The notes beneath the pieces are model-generated. The model was given only the letters and a program-made list of their open reading frames with translations. It ran no database searches and had not been told where the DNA came from. A stretch of DNA of 64,000 nt. Source: Glandiceps talaboti. Taxonomy: Eukaryota > Hemichordata > Enteropneusta > Spengelidae. Shown piece by piece: positions 32,786 through 45,260 of this stretch; within the stretch, counting starts at the first letter, position 1; every line of letters starts with the position of its first letter. The stretch is from contig NC_135549.1 of the NCBI RefSeq assembly GCF_964340395.1, positions 5,628,501 to 5,692,500 of the forward strand, given 5' to 3'. A program made the translations under genes and the position numbers.

Positions 32786-34630
32786 AGTAATGTTCTGCGG
32801 GATTATCTAGTTGAGTTACCGAATTTCCACAAATGGTGATATATTTGCATTTTTAATACGTACTAAAACCTTATTAAAATCTGTACTCGTCAAAATATAA
32901 TAGGATTTCCAAGTAACGCCACACACAGCTTTACGGTTAATCTCCTTGAACAACTTTTACAGAAAACTGCACAATACATACCAGTTGTCATGTCAATACC
33001 TCTATTCATGAACACACGTCGAGATTGATTGTTGGTGGCGGCGGGTAGAGTTTTGTATGTTTATCGTTGAATATATGAATTTTTGTGTACGTATATATGA
33101 TGAAAGTTTGATACAAAAATATCACAGCCTTTATGGAGAAAATTTACATGACATGTTGACCTCATTTCTGTCAAAGAACCAACAAACAAAAACCAGTAAT
33201 ATAACCTCTCTAATCTGACAAAAAAAGCAGAACCAATGTCACTGATGAAGCGGAATGTTGCCGGGGATTCAGTAAAGCTAAAGGTCAGGTGTCGTAAAAG
33301 ATGTTACCCAAGACACTAATGGAGCAAAGCGCAAGATTTGCCGTCAAATTTGATACATTGTATGTTGACGACAACAGTTCTCAGTGGTACAGATGAAAAT
33401 GTGTGATTCTTATGTACCGTACCGTAAAGTGTGGGCGTCATAGTTGATTGAGATAGGTTGCATTTCAATAATACCTTTGCTGGAACTCATTTTCTTTGAC
33501 TAGCAAGAGAGGAACGGTTTACAATTTCACTTTATGATACGTTTTGGAAAAGTTACATTTACCTTCATGCCTTGACAGAGTGATAATAATAAAGTTCACA
33601 TGATTTGCGAAAGGGCTGCAAAATCCACATTTCAGATACACTGACGTCATAGAATTTTATAGCGATGTTCATTGTCTCATGGTTCTGATTTTCTAAGATA
33701 TATCACAATGTTGATTGTGAGCTTTTTGAATAAACTCATTCTGCTGAAGAGCACACATGATAGAATGTTGCTTGTGTTACTGGACATGCCGACTCATTCC
33801 CCTCAAGCTGCAATATAGAATATTACAGTCTTTAGTTCGGGCCTCTCCATTCAACAATGATTTTCTCCATTCTCATTCACAAACTCGTTAGCTGAAATAG
33901 ATCTCTAGGTCAGAGATCGTCAAATAACACTTTCTTTAAACCTAGAAAAAAAACCTTAATGTTGTATTTACAATCGACGTTCCATCACATTAGCGCAAAA
34001 GTATTTGCATGTTCCATTACCTTAATCCACGTTTATAATATCTAAGCTGATATACTTGAAATATAATGATGACTATTCCATCGGTCGGTGCAAATAAAGC
34101 ATTTCACGAGATGTAATCATAAACGTATGGAACTTTTATCTGCAGTGATCATCACGTTTGATTGATTAGTGTAAATTGCAACAGACTGGGTCATAAAAAA
34201 TATACAACTGCTTGTACACACGCATACAGCTACATGTATAGCTTTCACTATATGGGTAGTCCAAGTGAAAGCTGTTCAGATAATCAAATGTATTACACAA
34301 GAAAACTAGTATCATTTTGGAATTTTAACGAAATAATGTTTTCTTCTGAGTTAAGTAGTTGGAAATAAGACAAACACTGATAATTTAACCAGCCATGGGT
34401 CACATTATGAATGTAGACAACTACAAGGAAATGTGATAACATTTTAGCCTAGAATGAATTACAGTGGCTATTCATAGACACCTCGTCAAACTCTTAATTA
34501 TTCATTTGACCAATTAATCAATAATACAGTCTGAGATGCAATTCAAGTATCTTTGTCATAGTGACAATCACCTTTAAATGACGTGTTCCACAATGAAATG
34601 ACTCCTCGCAACAACGAAATAACAAGGTGA

Positions 34631-34658
34631 CCAAACAAACAAACAAACAAACAAACAG
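34631..34658. repeat. (CAAA)n microsatellite
   Basis: Seven CAAA units followed by degenerate copies. Confidence 0.85.
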
Positions 34659-37497
34659 ACAACTAAACAGACTAAAAAAATCACATCTCGCCAATTGCCG
34701 TAAAATATGAACGGCTTCCTATATACCACATTGCTTGCATTAAATAATAAGATTGTGCATCTCTAAATTGTACTTGTAGATAACTATTCAATGCGGAATT
34801 GACATTTCATGTATTTTATAGGAGCTCGACTAACCATACACATCAGGACTTCCGTGTTCGTCGCAATATAGACTTTGCTCATACCTAAACGACTTGTACC
34901 AGGTACTACATGTATGTAGAATTTGCTCGCAACTTGTATTTTTGTACTTGTCACTATATCAATCGTGCTCTTAACTAATATTTGTTACCTACCCCTGATA
35001 CAACTCATTTGCAATTATATGTATTCGACTCCTGCAAGACACCTTGTGTGACTTTGTCACCTCGAGTGCGCAAAACTAGAAGATATCTACTACTACAACC
35101 TACTGTACAAGTATCCCAATCGTAGAATTAACACATTAGATTTAATAACTACACATGTATAAGGAAAGTGTAATACAACTAGCGAAAGAAAACTAACTCG
35201 ACTACTTGTACATACCATTAACCCTATGAAGGTTGTGATTTGCCGTTGGTGTCATTACCTTGACATTCCCACGACCCCTGTCCATAAGATTTTCTTATGA
35301 CACTAATTATCGCACCGACGCTGGTTCTATAATGACACACCACTAACTCCTGTACTTGTTGCATAACACCATAGTCTGTCTCAAATTCTGTAATAATCAT
35401 TCGATAAAACAACGAAAGCGGCTAATTACATGTCGCAAAGATAGGATCTGAACATGACAAAATACATACGTTCACCCAAACGAAAATTTCATCATTTTAC
35501 TTTTTTCAACCAACCTTTAAAGATGCGACACGTGCACATACAGTCATGCAAAAGGAATGCTTGTCTACACACCATGTACCAATGGTGTGTTAGTATGCCT
35601 CGTGAGACAGTCTGTACAATGGACGATGAGTCACTGCTAACATACAGGCGGCTGCCTATTTGATATTCTGATACAGTTTAACAATATGCAAGATATGCCT
35701 TCTATCAATATATGAATTGCCTAATATATCTTGATCTTCATCGACTCAGGAAGAAGACATAAAACCTACCTTAACGTTGACACCGTATACGTATATGAGC
35801 AATAATGATGAGAGTGACAGGAGCAGATAACCTGTCATTTACATTGCTTGTTACCAATTCACTCAATTCACCAAAGTACGTCGATTTTGATCGCTTTGTG
35901 TTAGGATACATCAGGAGAAATGATAAATCTAGCTTAGTGTCTAGATTGGTGAGGTCACCAAACAACATGCTGGTAAGCTGGTGTAATTACAGTACTAGTG
36001 ACAACATAGCGTAAATAATATCAAACTATTGACATTTTACAGATAAAAAGGTAACGATCGGTCGTCAAATGCAATAGATAGTAATGAAAATTTTAAATGG
36101 AATGAATATGATTCAAACACAAAGACTACTGAATAATTAACAAGAAATACTCGTATTCATCGCTCTTTAGAATTACACGAACAGTCCTACAAATGTATAG
36201 TGACTAATAATCTCTCTGTGGACGTAGCTAGTCTGGCGTTGAAACCAGAATATTCACATTTCTACTGTTAAGTTGTCTCAACAAAGATTTACGTGGGCGC
36301 AGGGGTCAACATAAATGAGGAAATCACGTGGAGAGGGAAAATATGTTAAAATTCGTAATGATGTAAGCCTATATTTGCATTCCATGGAGTCCAGCGTACC
36401 AGACACAAAGTCATCCACTTATTTTCACACACTAGTTGAATTATATAGGTCGATGATGAATGATGACTAGTACCCTGCAGTGATATTAAGAGTATCGAAA
36501 TAAGTCCCCTATTTTATCTCCCGACAGAGTTTGTGTCATGGACTTTAGGGTTGTGATTTGAAACAGTTCCATGCATATTATGTGCCATCGGAGGTTCGCT
36601 CTGCGCCACACAAACTGATGTATATAGCAATGGCCGCTAGGTATACTACAGCTGAAATCAAATTATCTCAATCCTTTAAGACTTGGGTCATAGTGTCATA
36701 CTGTGTTATATTATTATATTATAACATAGAATTTCCTTAGCACGACCAACTTTTTAGCGTGACCAACGTCAATTCTAATTTACATGTTTTTCTAATGAAT
36801 ACTCACAGAACCAGAATCGTCAAGCTTTTCAAAAGGCGGCCTTGCACGTGATGTATCGTGTCAAAGTAACGTGTGTACTGGGAATATATAATTACACGTT
36901 CACACGTGAAGAATAATTGATATCAGAATACAGATACACCGTTAATATACAGCAATATGCAGAAACCTATGTTTTACAGACACCTGGCCATGGCTCTGTT
37001 GCAAGTACGGTCTCTTTCCTGATATAGACTGCAGGATTTGTTGGATAGGATGTGCCGTGGACTTATTACCTACTGAGTAGCAAATTAAGCAGGCGTGCAT
37101 TAGACCGAACTTAAACGTACCTCTACTCTCCTATACTTAACGATGCTAATCTTCGGCAAAGAATTATAATCGATATGCAGCTTACATGATCACAGTCTGC
37201 GACACAACTTTAACTTGCATTAGTAGTAAATTTAATCAAAATCAAACTCTATCGCACAAAGCACACCTTATAAGTCCAGTCGCATTACGTTACCGTACGG
37301 GAATGAGACGAGTGTGTGGCGGGGAGGGGGAGGAGCCTTAGGAGAAAATATTTTGGTCAACATTTTATTCGCAGCCCCCCCCCCCCCCCCAATGCTAAAT
37401 CATTTCAAATTCCTACTATGAACTCTACCTTCATCAAGTTCACTCTGGTAACCACTACACAGAGATTTTGATGTACAATTCTACTACCCCATCCCTA

Positions 37498-37606
37498 CCC
37501 CACACACACATCGCACACGCTGGTAATGTACAATTGTATGATACCCCCCCCCCCACACACACACACACACACACCACACACGCTGGCAATGTACAGTTGG
37601 AAGGCA
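37498..37606. repeat. Tandem duplication of (CA)n + CACGCTGGYAATGTACA
   Basis: Two copies of a unit made of a CA run followed by CACACGCTGG(T/C)AATGTACA(A/G)TTG. A C-rich junction (poly-C plus CA) separates them. Confidence 0.8.
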
Positions 37607-38376
37607 CTCTGCAATAAGTTAACAGTAATGATGGCAAAAAACTAAACTGTGACAGTGTCGGATATTGTAAACATTCACATATTTCAAGAGCGTAACTTGA
37701 ATATTCAAAATGGTCATACCTCTTAATAAGTAAATCAAAAATCAATATTGTACAAGAGACATTGCTGTGGAACTGAATATGTTTTATGATAGGCGGATAC
37801 TCAGGTGCTTATAATGTATGTAGAATATAAAGTCAAAATGTACATCAAGTATGAGCTCGTAGTAACTTGATAGGCCTTGATGATGCGCGATGGATGACTT
37901 GATTCAGGGTTGTTGTATGAGTGGCAGAGTATATTTGAATAAACGGTTATTGATATGCTTAAACGTGGCAACCATGAAGGGAAATTCCAAAAGATGATGA
38001 GTACCGGGCATTAAAGTCGTTTACTCTTACTTCACTAGTGGGAGCCGATAAAGAACAGAATATAACACAATACATTACTCATTCTGAGAGATGTACATTG
38101 TATACTAAAGATAGTAAAAGAGAAACAAGTACAGGAGTGGTTGCCATACCTCTTTCGATCAATGACACTAACGAAAATGGTCAGGTTGTTGGTTGGCATG
38201 CAGAGTATGACTAGTGCATGGCATGGCTTGGCGTACATTTATTTGACACTTCAATACCCTGTGCTCAAGGTACTCCAAAACGTACATTATGGAGTGTTAG
38301 GAGTTATAGGAAACATCAACGTCTACGTTAGTTTGACCCCAACGAACATTAGATTTTTTTCAACACTAATACTAGT

Positions 38377-38552
38377 AGTTCCAAATTGGAGTCTGAACAT
38401 GGCCCAAGCCAGAGCCTGAATGGTTTGATATCTGAGGCAGAATCGGAGCAAACTATAGAACCAGAAGCTGAGCCTAAACATGAACCTGAAGTGGAAGTGG
38501 AGGCCGAACCTTAAGCAGTGCCAGAACAGCCAAAACAATCAAGAGGTAAAAC
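38377..38552 (+). pseudogene. Acidic low-complexity open stretch, possibly 5' part of the transposon relic
   Basis: A plus-strand frame reads ...SEAESEQTIEPEAEPKHEPEVEVEAEP, then TAA (38512-38514), then AVPEQPKQSR up to a possible donor (AGAG|GTAAAA). Acidic EPE repeats are not diagnostic. It lies about 320 bases before the transposase homology, but any link is inference. Confidence 0.3.
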
Positions 38553-38869
38553 AATTTCCACTTATTTCTTCCAACTTTGCATTTGACAACTGAAGAAGTC
38601 GCTCTCAAATATTGCCAAGAAATTGGTTTTGATACCAACCAAAGTTGAATATCCTATATAGTATGCAGATTTAATGCGTGTTTATATAATAATGAAATAA
38701 AACCAAACGAAGTAGGGGATACTTCCAACTTCAATGTAATAAACAAGCATGTGAAAAGAAGAAGAATCAAGTACCAGAACGAACGGGGAGGGTTGTGAAA
38801 ATAGCAAATAATTTCCCTATATGTTGTTGATCTGATATACTGTTTTCTTCGTAAATACACTTAACAGCT

Positions 38870-39412
38870 ATCAATGGAACTTCAATATCTTCAGCTGAGG
38901 AAATAGATGGTGGTACCATTAGTGAATTGAAATATGAAAGAAGCAAAGGAACAGTCGGTGATTACTACAATTACTGTCGCAAACTCTGTTTTCAAGTGGT
39001 GGAAAATCATCAGCAAAATTCTCAAATAGGCGGCAAAGGCAAAATTGTTGAAATTGGCGAGTCAAATTTTAGGAAGTACAATCAAGGATGAATTGCAGAA
39101 GGCCAATGGGTATTCGAAGGAGTGTGTGTAGGGTGACACTGGACAGAAGAAATGTTTTGGAATGTTGAAACAAAGAAACCTTGTTACCTCAAATTTTACA
39201 GCATATTGCACGAAGAACTACATTCATATCTGATTGCTGGAATGCCTATGCAGACATAGCACAAAAAGATTTTTCGAATTTAACTGTCAACGACTCCTTA
39301 GATCCTGAAACCGAGCCGACGCACATACTAGTACCATAGTAGTACCATAGAAAATTGAGATTGAACAAGGACAAAAACATCTTCAAAGCGTTAATTACAA
39401 AATGCCATTTTA
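38870..39412 (+). pseudogene. Decayed DDE transposase, Merlin/IS1016 (IS1595/ISXO2-like) family
   Basis: DDE transposases cut and rejoin transposon ends. The frame reads KGTVGDYYNYCRKLC (compare family 'TVVDWYNFCREVC'), then IGGKGKIVEIGESNFRKYNQG, a stop, and AEGQWVFEGV (compare '[33 protein letters not shown]'). After a frameshift come SDCWNAYAD and LTVNDSLDPETEP (compare 'SDCWxAY' and 'LTVNHS...VDPETG'). The first catalytic Asp is Gly (GAC>GGC); the second (SDCW, 39232-39234) is kept; the third, in the THTxTIE region, is disrupted. Two TGA stops (39089, 39134) and at least one frameshift make it inactive. No terminal inverted repeats identified. Confidence 0.85.
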
Positions 39413-41995
39413 ATGTCTAACCCAGGTCGGGTGAGTGTAACATAATTACTAGCCCTTTACTTTTAAACAAAACAATGTACCCCTAACATGGACAAAAAAA
39501 ATGCTACCTCCTCAGAAAAATAAGGTTTGTTTGTTTGTTTGTTTGTTTGTTTGTTTGTTTGTTTGTTTGTTTGTTTGTTGTTGTTTGTGGGTGGGGTTTC
39601 AGGTAAGTTTAAAATAAGTACTACCCTAGCCCTTACTTTAAGCGCAATAATGTACCCCAGAAAATGAAAAAGTAGAATTCCGCCTCCCCATATGTTTTTG
39701 GGGTGGGAGGGGACAATGAACCCTTACCATGTTGGTGCAGCACATCATATCCTCCAGTAATGGAAGATATATAGTTCATAATATAAGGTTCTGTTGAACG
39801 CAGCAGTGGGGATATGAAGCTAAACGTTATGGCATGGATGCGTGAGACCAAAGTGTAAGTGGAGCTATGGCATTCGTTTTGTCTATTAGGCAATGAACAA
39901 CAGTTATCATGAAGCTCTACAGCTGGATCCATACCAAGTGCTGGAGGAAAGAAACCACACTGTGGCCTACGTTCTAAGTTACCAGGTAAGGTCCACGACA
40001 GATTCTCATCAACAGCTATTAATGACAAAGAATTGGAAAGATTCCTTAAGATAAACGACTTGAAATCAGCCCCTTGACCACAAATGAACCTCGCATGGCA
40101 TTTAAACCAGGCCCTTCCTCATCGAACAATCCTGTGCCCTAGGTACTGACAACCCGACGAAACCCCAGTAACCGCCCACGTCCATAGGCAATCAACATTG
40201 TAGGACGTCCAAGGAATCTCCTGTTGCTGCTGATGAGGGACTTAATTTTGCCAAACAAGCAAGTAATTAGGTTTGAAACAAGCTAGGACCTGAAACGACA
40301 GGCTGAACGGATGCTTGTACGCGGCTAGAGGTCACAACATGAAGTTGGTTATGGGGAAACTGTGGTTTGCGTCTTACAACATTTGATCGCAGCAAAGAGC
40401 CTCCAAATTTGAAAATAAAGACATTTTCATGAACAATAGGTTCCAGAGAGTCATTTCATGCTTTTAAATCGCCCACATTATGCGCGACTTCAGTGAAGCA
40501 CGGTACCAACTTGAATGTGTACCTCATTCGGGAATTTTTGCTGTGGGCTATATTAACCCATGGGAGTAAGCAGAAATGCATATGAAATAGGTGAACAATG
40601 AAAATGCGTGACTCCTACATAAGTGTTGACCATGAATATTCGTGTAATGGGATTCCATAAACGCAGAAAACTTGTCTCTTTTCCGATATGTCCATGTGTG
40701 AGACAGTGACGTCAATATAAATACAAGAATACAAAGAAACGTTACCTAAAAGTTAGCTGAACTCGTCAAACACATACTTCACTGCTGTTCAATCTTGTTA
40801 TCCCCTTACACCACAGATATATGTATCACAGCACAAGTCGATTAGGAAAGTAGATCTTCAGGGTATGCATTGCATGGTTTCATACGCTTCTCACATTTGC
40901 ATAGGCGCACACAATTGGATGTATGTAATACACACCTCTGGGAATTTCATTTCCTCGCACTGTGCTCGGTATATTTCATTTCATTTGAAACCAACACATA
41001 GTTTATCAATTCATTTGTATTTTGCCGTTAGCACTTGATGAATCCTCACAGTCCACCGCCTCATGAGGAATTGCAGACGTAGGACGTCCTGTTATCGGAT
41101 TACTGCAAAATATACTACAAATACGTCACACTGTACAATAGTTTACTCACAACTCGATTTGCACTCCCACACATAAGTTTCTTCAAATCAGTCACATCTC
41201 ACAGATGTATATGGTTTTGCCAAACCATTTTTGTCATTTGTACTTTCCTAACTCTCGAGTTTTTGAATACCCATTTCCCTTGGTTCCAATAGGAATGAGA
41301 TACATTTTTATACATTTTTGGACAGACATTCTTGAAAGGCATGAAGAAATTAAGAAGAATGATTGCACCTGTTATCACCTCACCAAACATATTGATTTCT
41401 CTGAATAGGTATAACAAAAAAGAAATTTACATATTAAAACTCTCTATACAGACTGACTACCCAAGTTTGTGAATGCTTGATGTTGAAAAGTATGTTTTAT
41501 TCAAAGCATGTGTTTCATTTAGTTTTCGGTACATTTTTATGGAAATATGCAACTTTCTTTTTTTATTCTCAATCGTACTTTTGGAACATATTATTGAAAT
41601 ATAAATGTCATGTTTTAAATGTGTTAAGAAGTTTTGCTTGTCTATGAAGTTATAAAATATAAGGAACGTCATAGCACAGAAACCAGAAAGAGTTGTGAAT
41701 AAAATGTTGATCAGTACGTCACTCTTTATTCGTAGAAATCTCTAGTATAGGAAGTTCTTCTCGTTGGAAATATTTTAATTTTTTTTCTGTTTTACAGCGA
41801 TTTGACAATTAGCCAAGCCCTTGAATTTTGGTGGAAATTTATTATATTACTAATGAATATTTATGTAATCATCATGACGTTTACTTGTTTGATGAATTAA
41901 ACAAAAACTGAATTACAGATTGTAAAGACTAAGGATTTTACGTTGTTATGAGCATTATGTTTTAACAATAGGTTTAACAATAGTTTTGATACGAG
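39413..41995. other. Intergenic region, no supported gene
   Basis: Includes a (GTTT)n tract at 39525-39588. A 131-residue minus-strand frame at 39633-40028 has no domain I recognise and might be repeat-derived. Confidence 0.45.
39525..39588. repeat. (GTTT)n microsatellite
   Basis: About 15 GTTT units, just downstream of the transposase relic. It could be a degenerate tail, but that is not established. Confidence 0.92.
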
Positions 41996-42260
41996 GGTTG
42001 TCGGTGGCCAAGTGGTTAAACCACTTGCCTCCTACCACTGCGGTCGGGGTTCGAACCATTCAGGGTTCGATTAAATTTACCACGCTGTAAGTAAGAAGAG
42101 TGTCGTTCAGTTTGACTCTACCGAACAACGCAGGTTTTCCCCGGGTACTCCGGTTTCCTCCTGCATTAACACTGAACCATGAGGAATGGCCCTCACTGGA
42201 CTTCTTGGGAGACAAGTGTTTAAATGCTTAAAGAACTATCCAGTATAAATAAAGATTATT
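41996..42260 (+). mobile_element. tRNA-derived SINE
   Basis: A tRNA-like head with an A box (TGGCCAAGTGG, 42005-42015) and B box (GGTTCGAACC, 42048-42057), the two parts of an RNA polymerase III promoter. A tRNA-unrelated body follows, containing the GGGTACTCCGGTTTCCTCC stretch (42143-42161) often seen in invertebrate SINE bodies. The element ends in an A/T-rich tail near ATAAATAAAGATTATT. Length about 265 bases. It would depend on a partner LINE for mobility. Family name not assigned. Confidence 0.75.
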
Positions 42261-43720
42261 ACGAATGTGTATTGCTCAAGCATTAGGAGAATCGATAAAT
42301 TCGAAAATGGGTTGATCTCGTATAGATATAATTTACATGAGTTTTACATGATATCCACACGGAGAAAAAATAAAAATGAGAAAATGTTTGCGTCTAAAGT
42401 TTACAAATTTTAGCTACAAGTAACGGTGCACGGTGATAAAACATGAAGACTTTTCGACAAAGATTGAACCAGCAATTCCATAGTACAGAGGGGACTTGAA
42501 GTGACAATTTTCGTTTAATTTTTAAGACACTCGTTTGAGACATGAATTGAAGGCATCGTCTTGTTAACATTTAAAAGATTCTTTAGTTGCTCATTGTAAC
42601 ACAGGAGTGGCGCCAGTTAATCGGCCGCCAACGAGATTATGGTACTAACATGGTAAAATACACGGAATGTCACTTTGCAAAGCTGTCATCTCTTCATAAA
42701 GTATCTCCTTAAGCAAATCCAATAGAATTGTGCATTTACGACACGATGATCATGACTCCTTAAACAAGTTCATGAATCTTTAGCATCCATTGTGTTATAC
42801 ATGTAGAAACGTATTCGATTTAACCATAACGCTTCTATTAGCTAGGATGTAGGCCAACTAAATAACAAATTTCACTTAACCAAGTTTGTTATTACAGTAT
42901 TACCTGTGGGCTGTAGTTCAGTGATTGGGAGTTCCAGCAATTCATTAGTACGTTGCAATTTTCTTTTTACTGTGATCCTTATAAAGCATCACACAATACT
43001 CAAGCTGTTATTTACACAGTTGCCTTAGGTGCCTAAATTCAATCAAAGAACAAACACTGACGGGAACTTTATGTTTCACGTAATATGATAAAATAACCCT
43101 TTGGATTATTAGACTTTAACTTATTATTGGCAAAATAATACATTGGTGTCATTCCTAATCTTATTAAGGCCTATGTTAATGAAAACCACAATTCAGGCTA
43201 TATAAAGTTTAAATTTCTTATTCCAATAACTAACAGCGAGCATTTAACTGTAATGTATCATAAATAGCTATCAAAACCGTCGCAGTTACTGACGTCACCC
43301 CTACACTTGAGTCGTCAATATGTAACCGTGCGTCAGATGATAAGGTTTGTGTGTGTGTGTGGGGGGGGGGGGGGCAACAGTGAACGTGATTACTGTTGTG
43401 TACTACTATATGTCTTGTGTAGTTCATGCTCTGTCAGACAACCAATCTAAGGTCAGTCTACACATTCAATTTGTTATGTGTTTCTAAAATGTTCGTTTAT
43501 ATCCAAAAAAACGAACATGAAACTCGTTTCTTTCGTTCATTTCATATATACAATATATACAGGTTTAACAAACATCCTTAACTTGTGACGTGTGCGTCAT
43601 CTTTCAAATCATGCGTGAGAATACAAAAGATCTGCTGTAATAGTCATCAACATTAAAAGACTGCCAGCAAAATAGAATTACAACTTTCTCAACTTGCCTT
43701 AAATCAGTATTTATTACACT
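42261..43720. other. Intergenic region, no gene seen
   Basis: Only a GT/poly-G run (43347-43374) stands out. Confidence 0.45.
43347..43374. repeat. (GT)n followed by poly-G
   Basis: A short GT run continues into a run of 14 G. Confidence 0.9.
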
Positions 43721-45260
43721 CTTTGTCATAAAAGATTAGCATTTGGGTGTTTGTCATAAGAGCTAAGCATTTGAGGATTGTATGCAACAATTTACTTTAA
43801 AACAGGACACATCAAAAGATGCGTCAGTCTGAGGCAACAATGTTGGTAAACACACAAACTTATGGTCTATCAACTGGCGTTGACGCAATCTTTGATGTCT
43901 TCTGTTTTAGAGTAAAATGTTGCAGAAAACCCCAAATGCTAAGTTCTTATGACCAGAATAGAGGTGTTCGAGACGCACTGAATCCTGGTCATAAGAGCAT
44001 TTGAGGATTGACAACAATTTATTCTAAATCAGAAGACATCAAAAAGTTTCGTCAACGTGGATGGACAGAGCAGTCAGTGTACGCGACTGATGTTTTTATT
44101 GACCATAGAGCAGTTTCGTCGTACGTCCTATGCGTCCTTTCGTGGGACTTACTGCTCATGCCGGACTGGTAACACTTCTTTATATACTACGGCTAGCCGA
44201 CTTGGCCAATCAGAGCCCTTGATTTCGGTTGGTTATATGGAGCCATGACCCACTCTTTCTTAGGAATGTGACCTACATATCCGTTTGAGCCAATCAAACA
44301 TTGCTGACGGCACTGTGGCAGTCGCACGAATTCTGCCACTTTCTTCTACTCCTTGCACCAAATCTTGTCCAACCGCTTAATCATATCGTTTTCCATATAC
44401 ACCTGTCTTGCCAATTTTCGGTCTGGTTGACAACTCGGCCTAGCCTATACCTGAAGACGTGAAGGACTCCTGCTACTACTCTATTTCGCTATGCGAACAC
44501 TTTGATATTTTGAATTTTCGCTCGTCTTCCTCGAGAAAGGAAGAGCGAAATTACATAAAAAATAAACACAGAATTATAGTGTAGTAACGTTAGTTTTTCA
44601 CGTGTACAGGTAGGCTGCCAGGGTTTATATAATACTTGCATCCAATATACAAATCCAATATAAAAGTAAGCTATACATCGAGTTGAAAATAATAGGCACA
44701 AGAGGTGCACGTATCTGGCTGGACATTCGTCACTGAAATCCACGTATCACGGTGGATGTTCGTCACTGAAATACACCATGCTAGTCCTGCTTGCAGACGG
44801 AGTCATTCAGGACTTGATTCTGACAATTGTTCCTCCCTAGGCCTTCTGTTTAGAGACATAGTCATTATCGCGTCCTGTATTATACCGTGTGCAAGCAGGA
44901 CTACCAGCTGAAGGTGCTGGATGTTTGTCACTGAAATCACAGACAAGTTTCTCCCTTGTCTGTGCTGAAATGCACTACTAGAGCTCTGGGTGTTCGTCAC
45001 TGATATTACACTACCAGGGCGCTAGATGTTCGTCACCCAAACGGCCTTTGCGTAGACTGCTATGTATATCCACATCTGTTGATGGTCGTATATGCTTAGC
45101 ATTTGCTAGGTTATGCAACAAGTAACCCCAAAACAGAGTGAGTGGACTGACGATATGTTTGTGTGGTCTCGAACACCACACGAAGTTGTAATGATCAGTG
45201 TACAAGGTGGAATGCTTTGAAAAGTTACTTCTGACTGACGCATCTTTCGATGTGTCATAG
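43721..45260. repeat. Complex nested foldback repeat cluster
   Basis: 43894-43956 (GATGTCTTCTG...TTATGACCAG) is an imperfect reverse complement of 43985-44040. A direct relative lies at about 43751-43815 (GTCATAAGAGCTAAGCATTT...). At the outer scale, 43806-43829 (GACACATC...GTCAGTC) is the reverse complement of 45233-45256 with one mismatch. The interior holds repeated TGGATGTTCGTCACTGAAAT (see the next entry). It is probably one composite non-autonomous DNA element with nested copies. Confidence 0.65.
44716..45035. repeat. Spaced repeats of (C/T)TGGATGTTCGTCACTGAAAT
   Basis: Five variant copies of TGGA(T/C)(G/A)TTCGTCACTGA, at about 44720, 44751, 44918, 44988 and 45022, with irregular spacing. 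GCAGGACT-type flanks also recur in inverted form. Confidence 0.65.

Larger units (their letters stand above)
32786..38376. other. Intergenic region, no supported gene
   Basis: Includes a CAAA tract (34631-34658), a 16-base poly-C run (37375-37390) and a duplicated block at 37498-37606 built on CA repeats plus CACACGCTGGYAATGTACA. I recognise no coding homology. Confidence 0.5.

Noticed and set aside
39633-40028. 131-residue minus-strand ORF near the transposase relic
   Set aside because: I tried to match it to Harbinger and other transposase proteins without success; it may be repeat-derived.
41996-42070. A true tRNA gene
   Set aside because: The A and B boxes are good, but I cannot fold a full cloverleaf with a matching acceptor stem, and the SINE body and tail follow directly.
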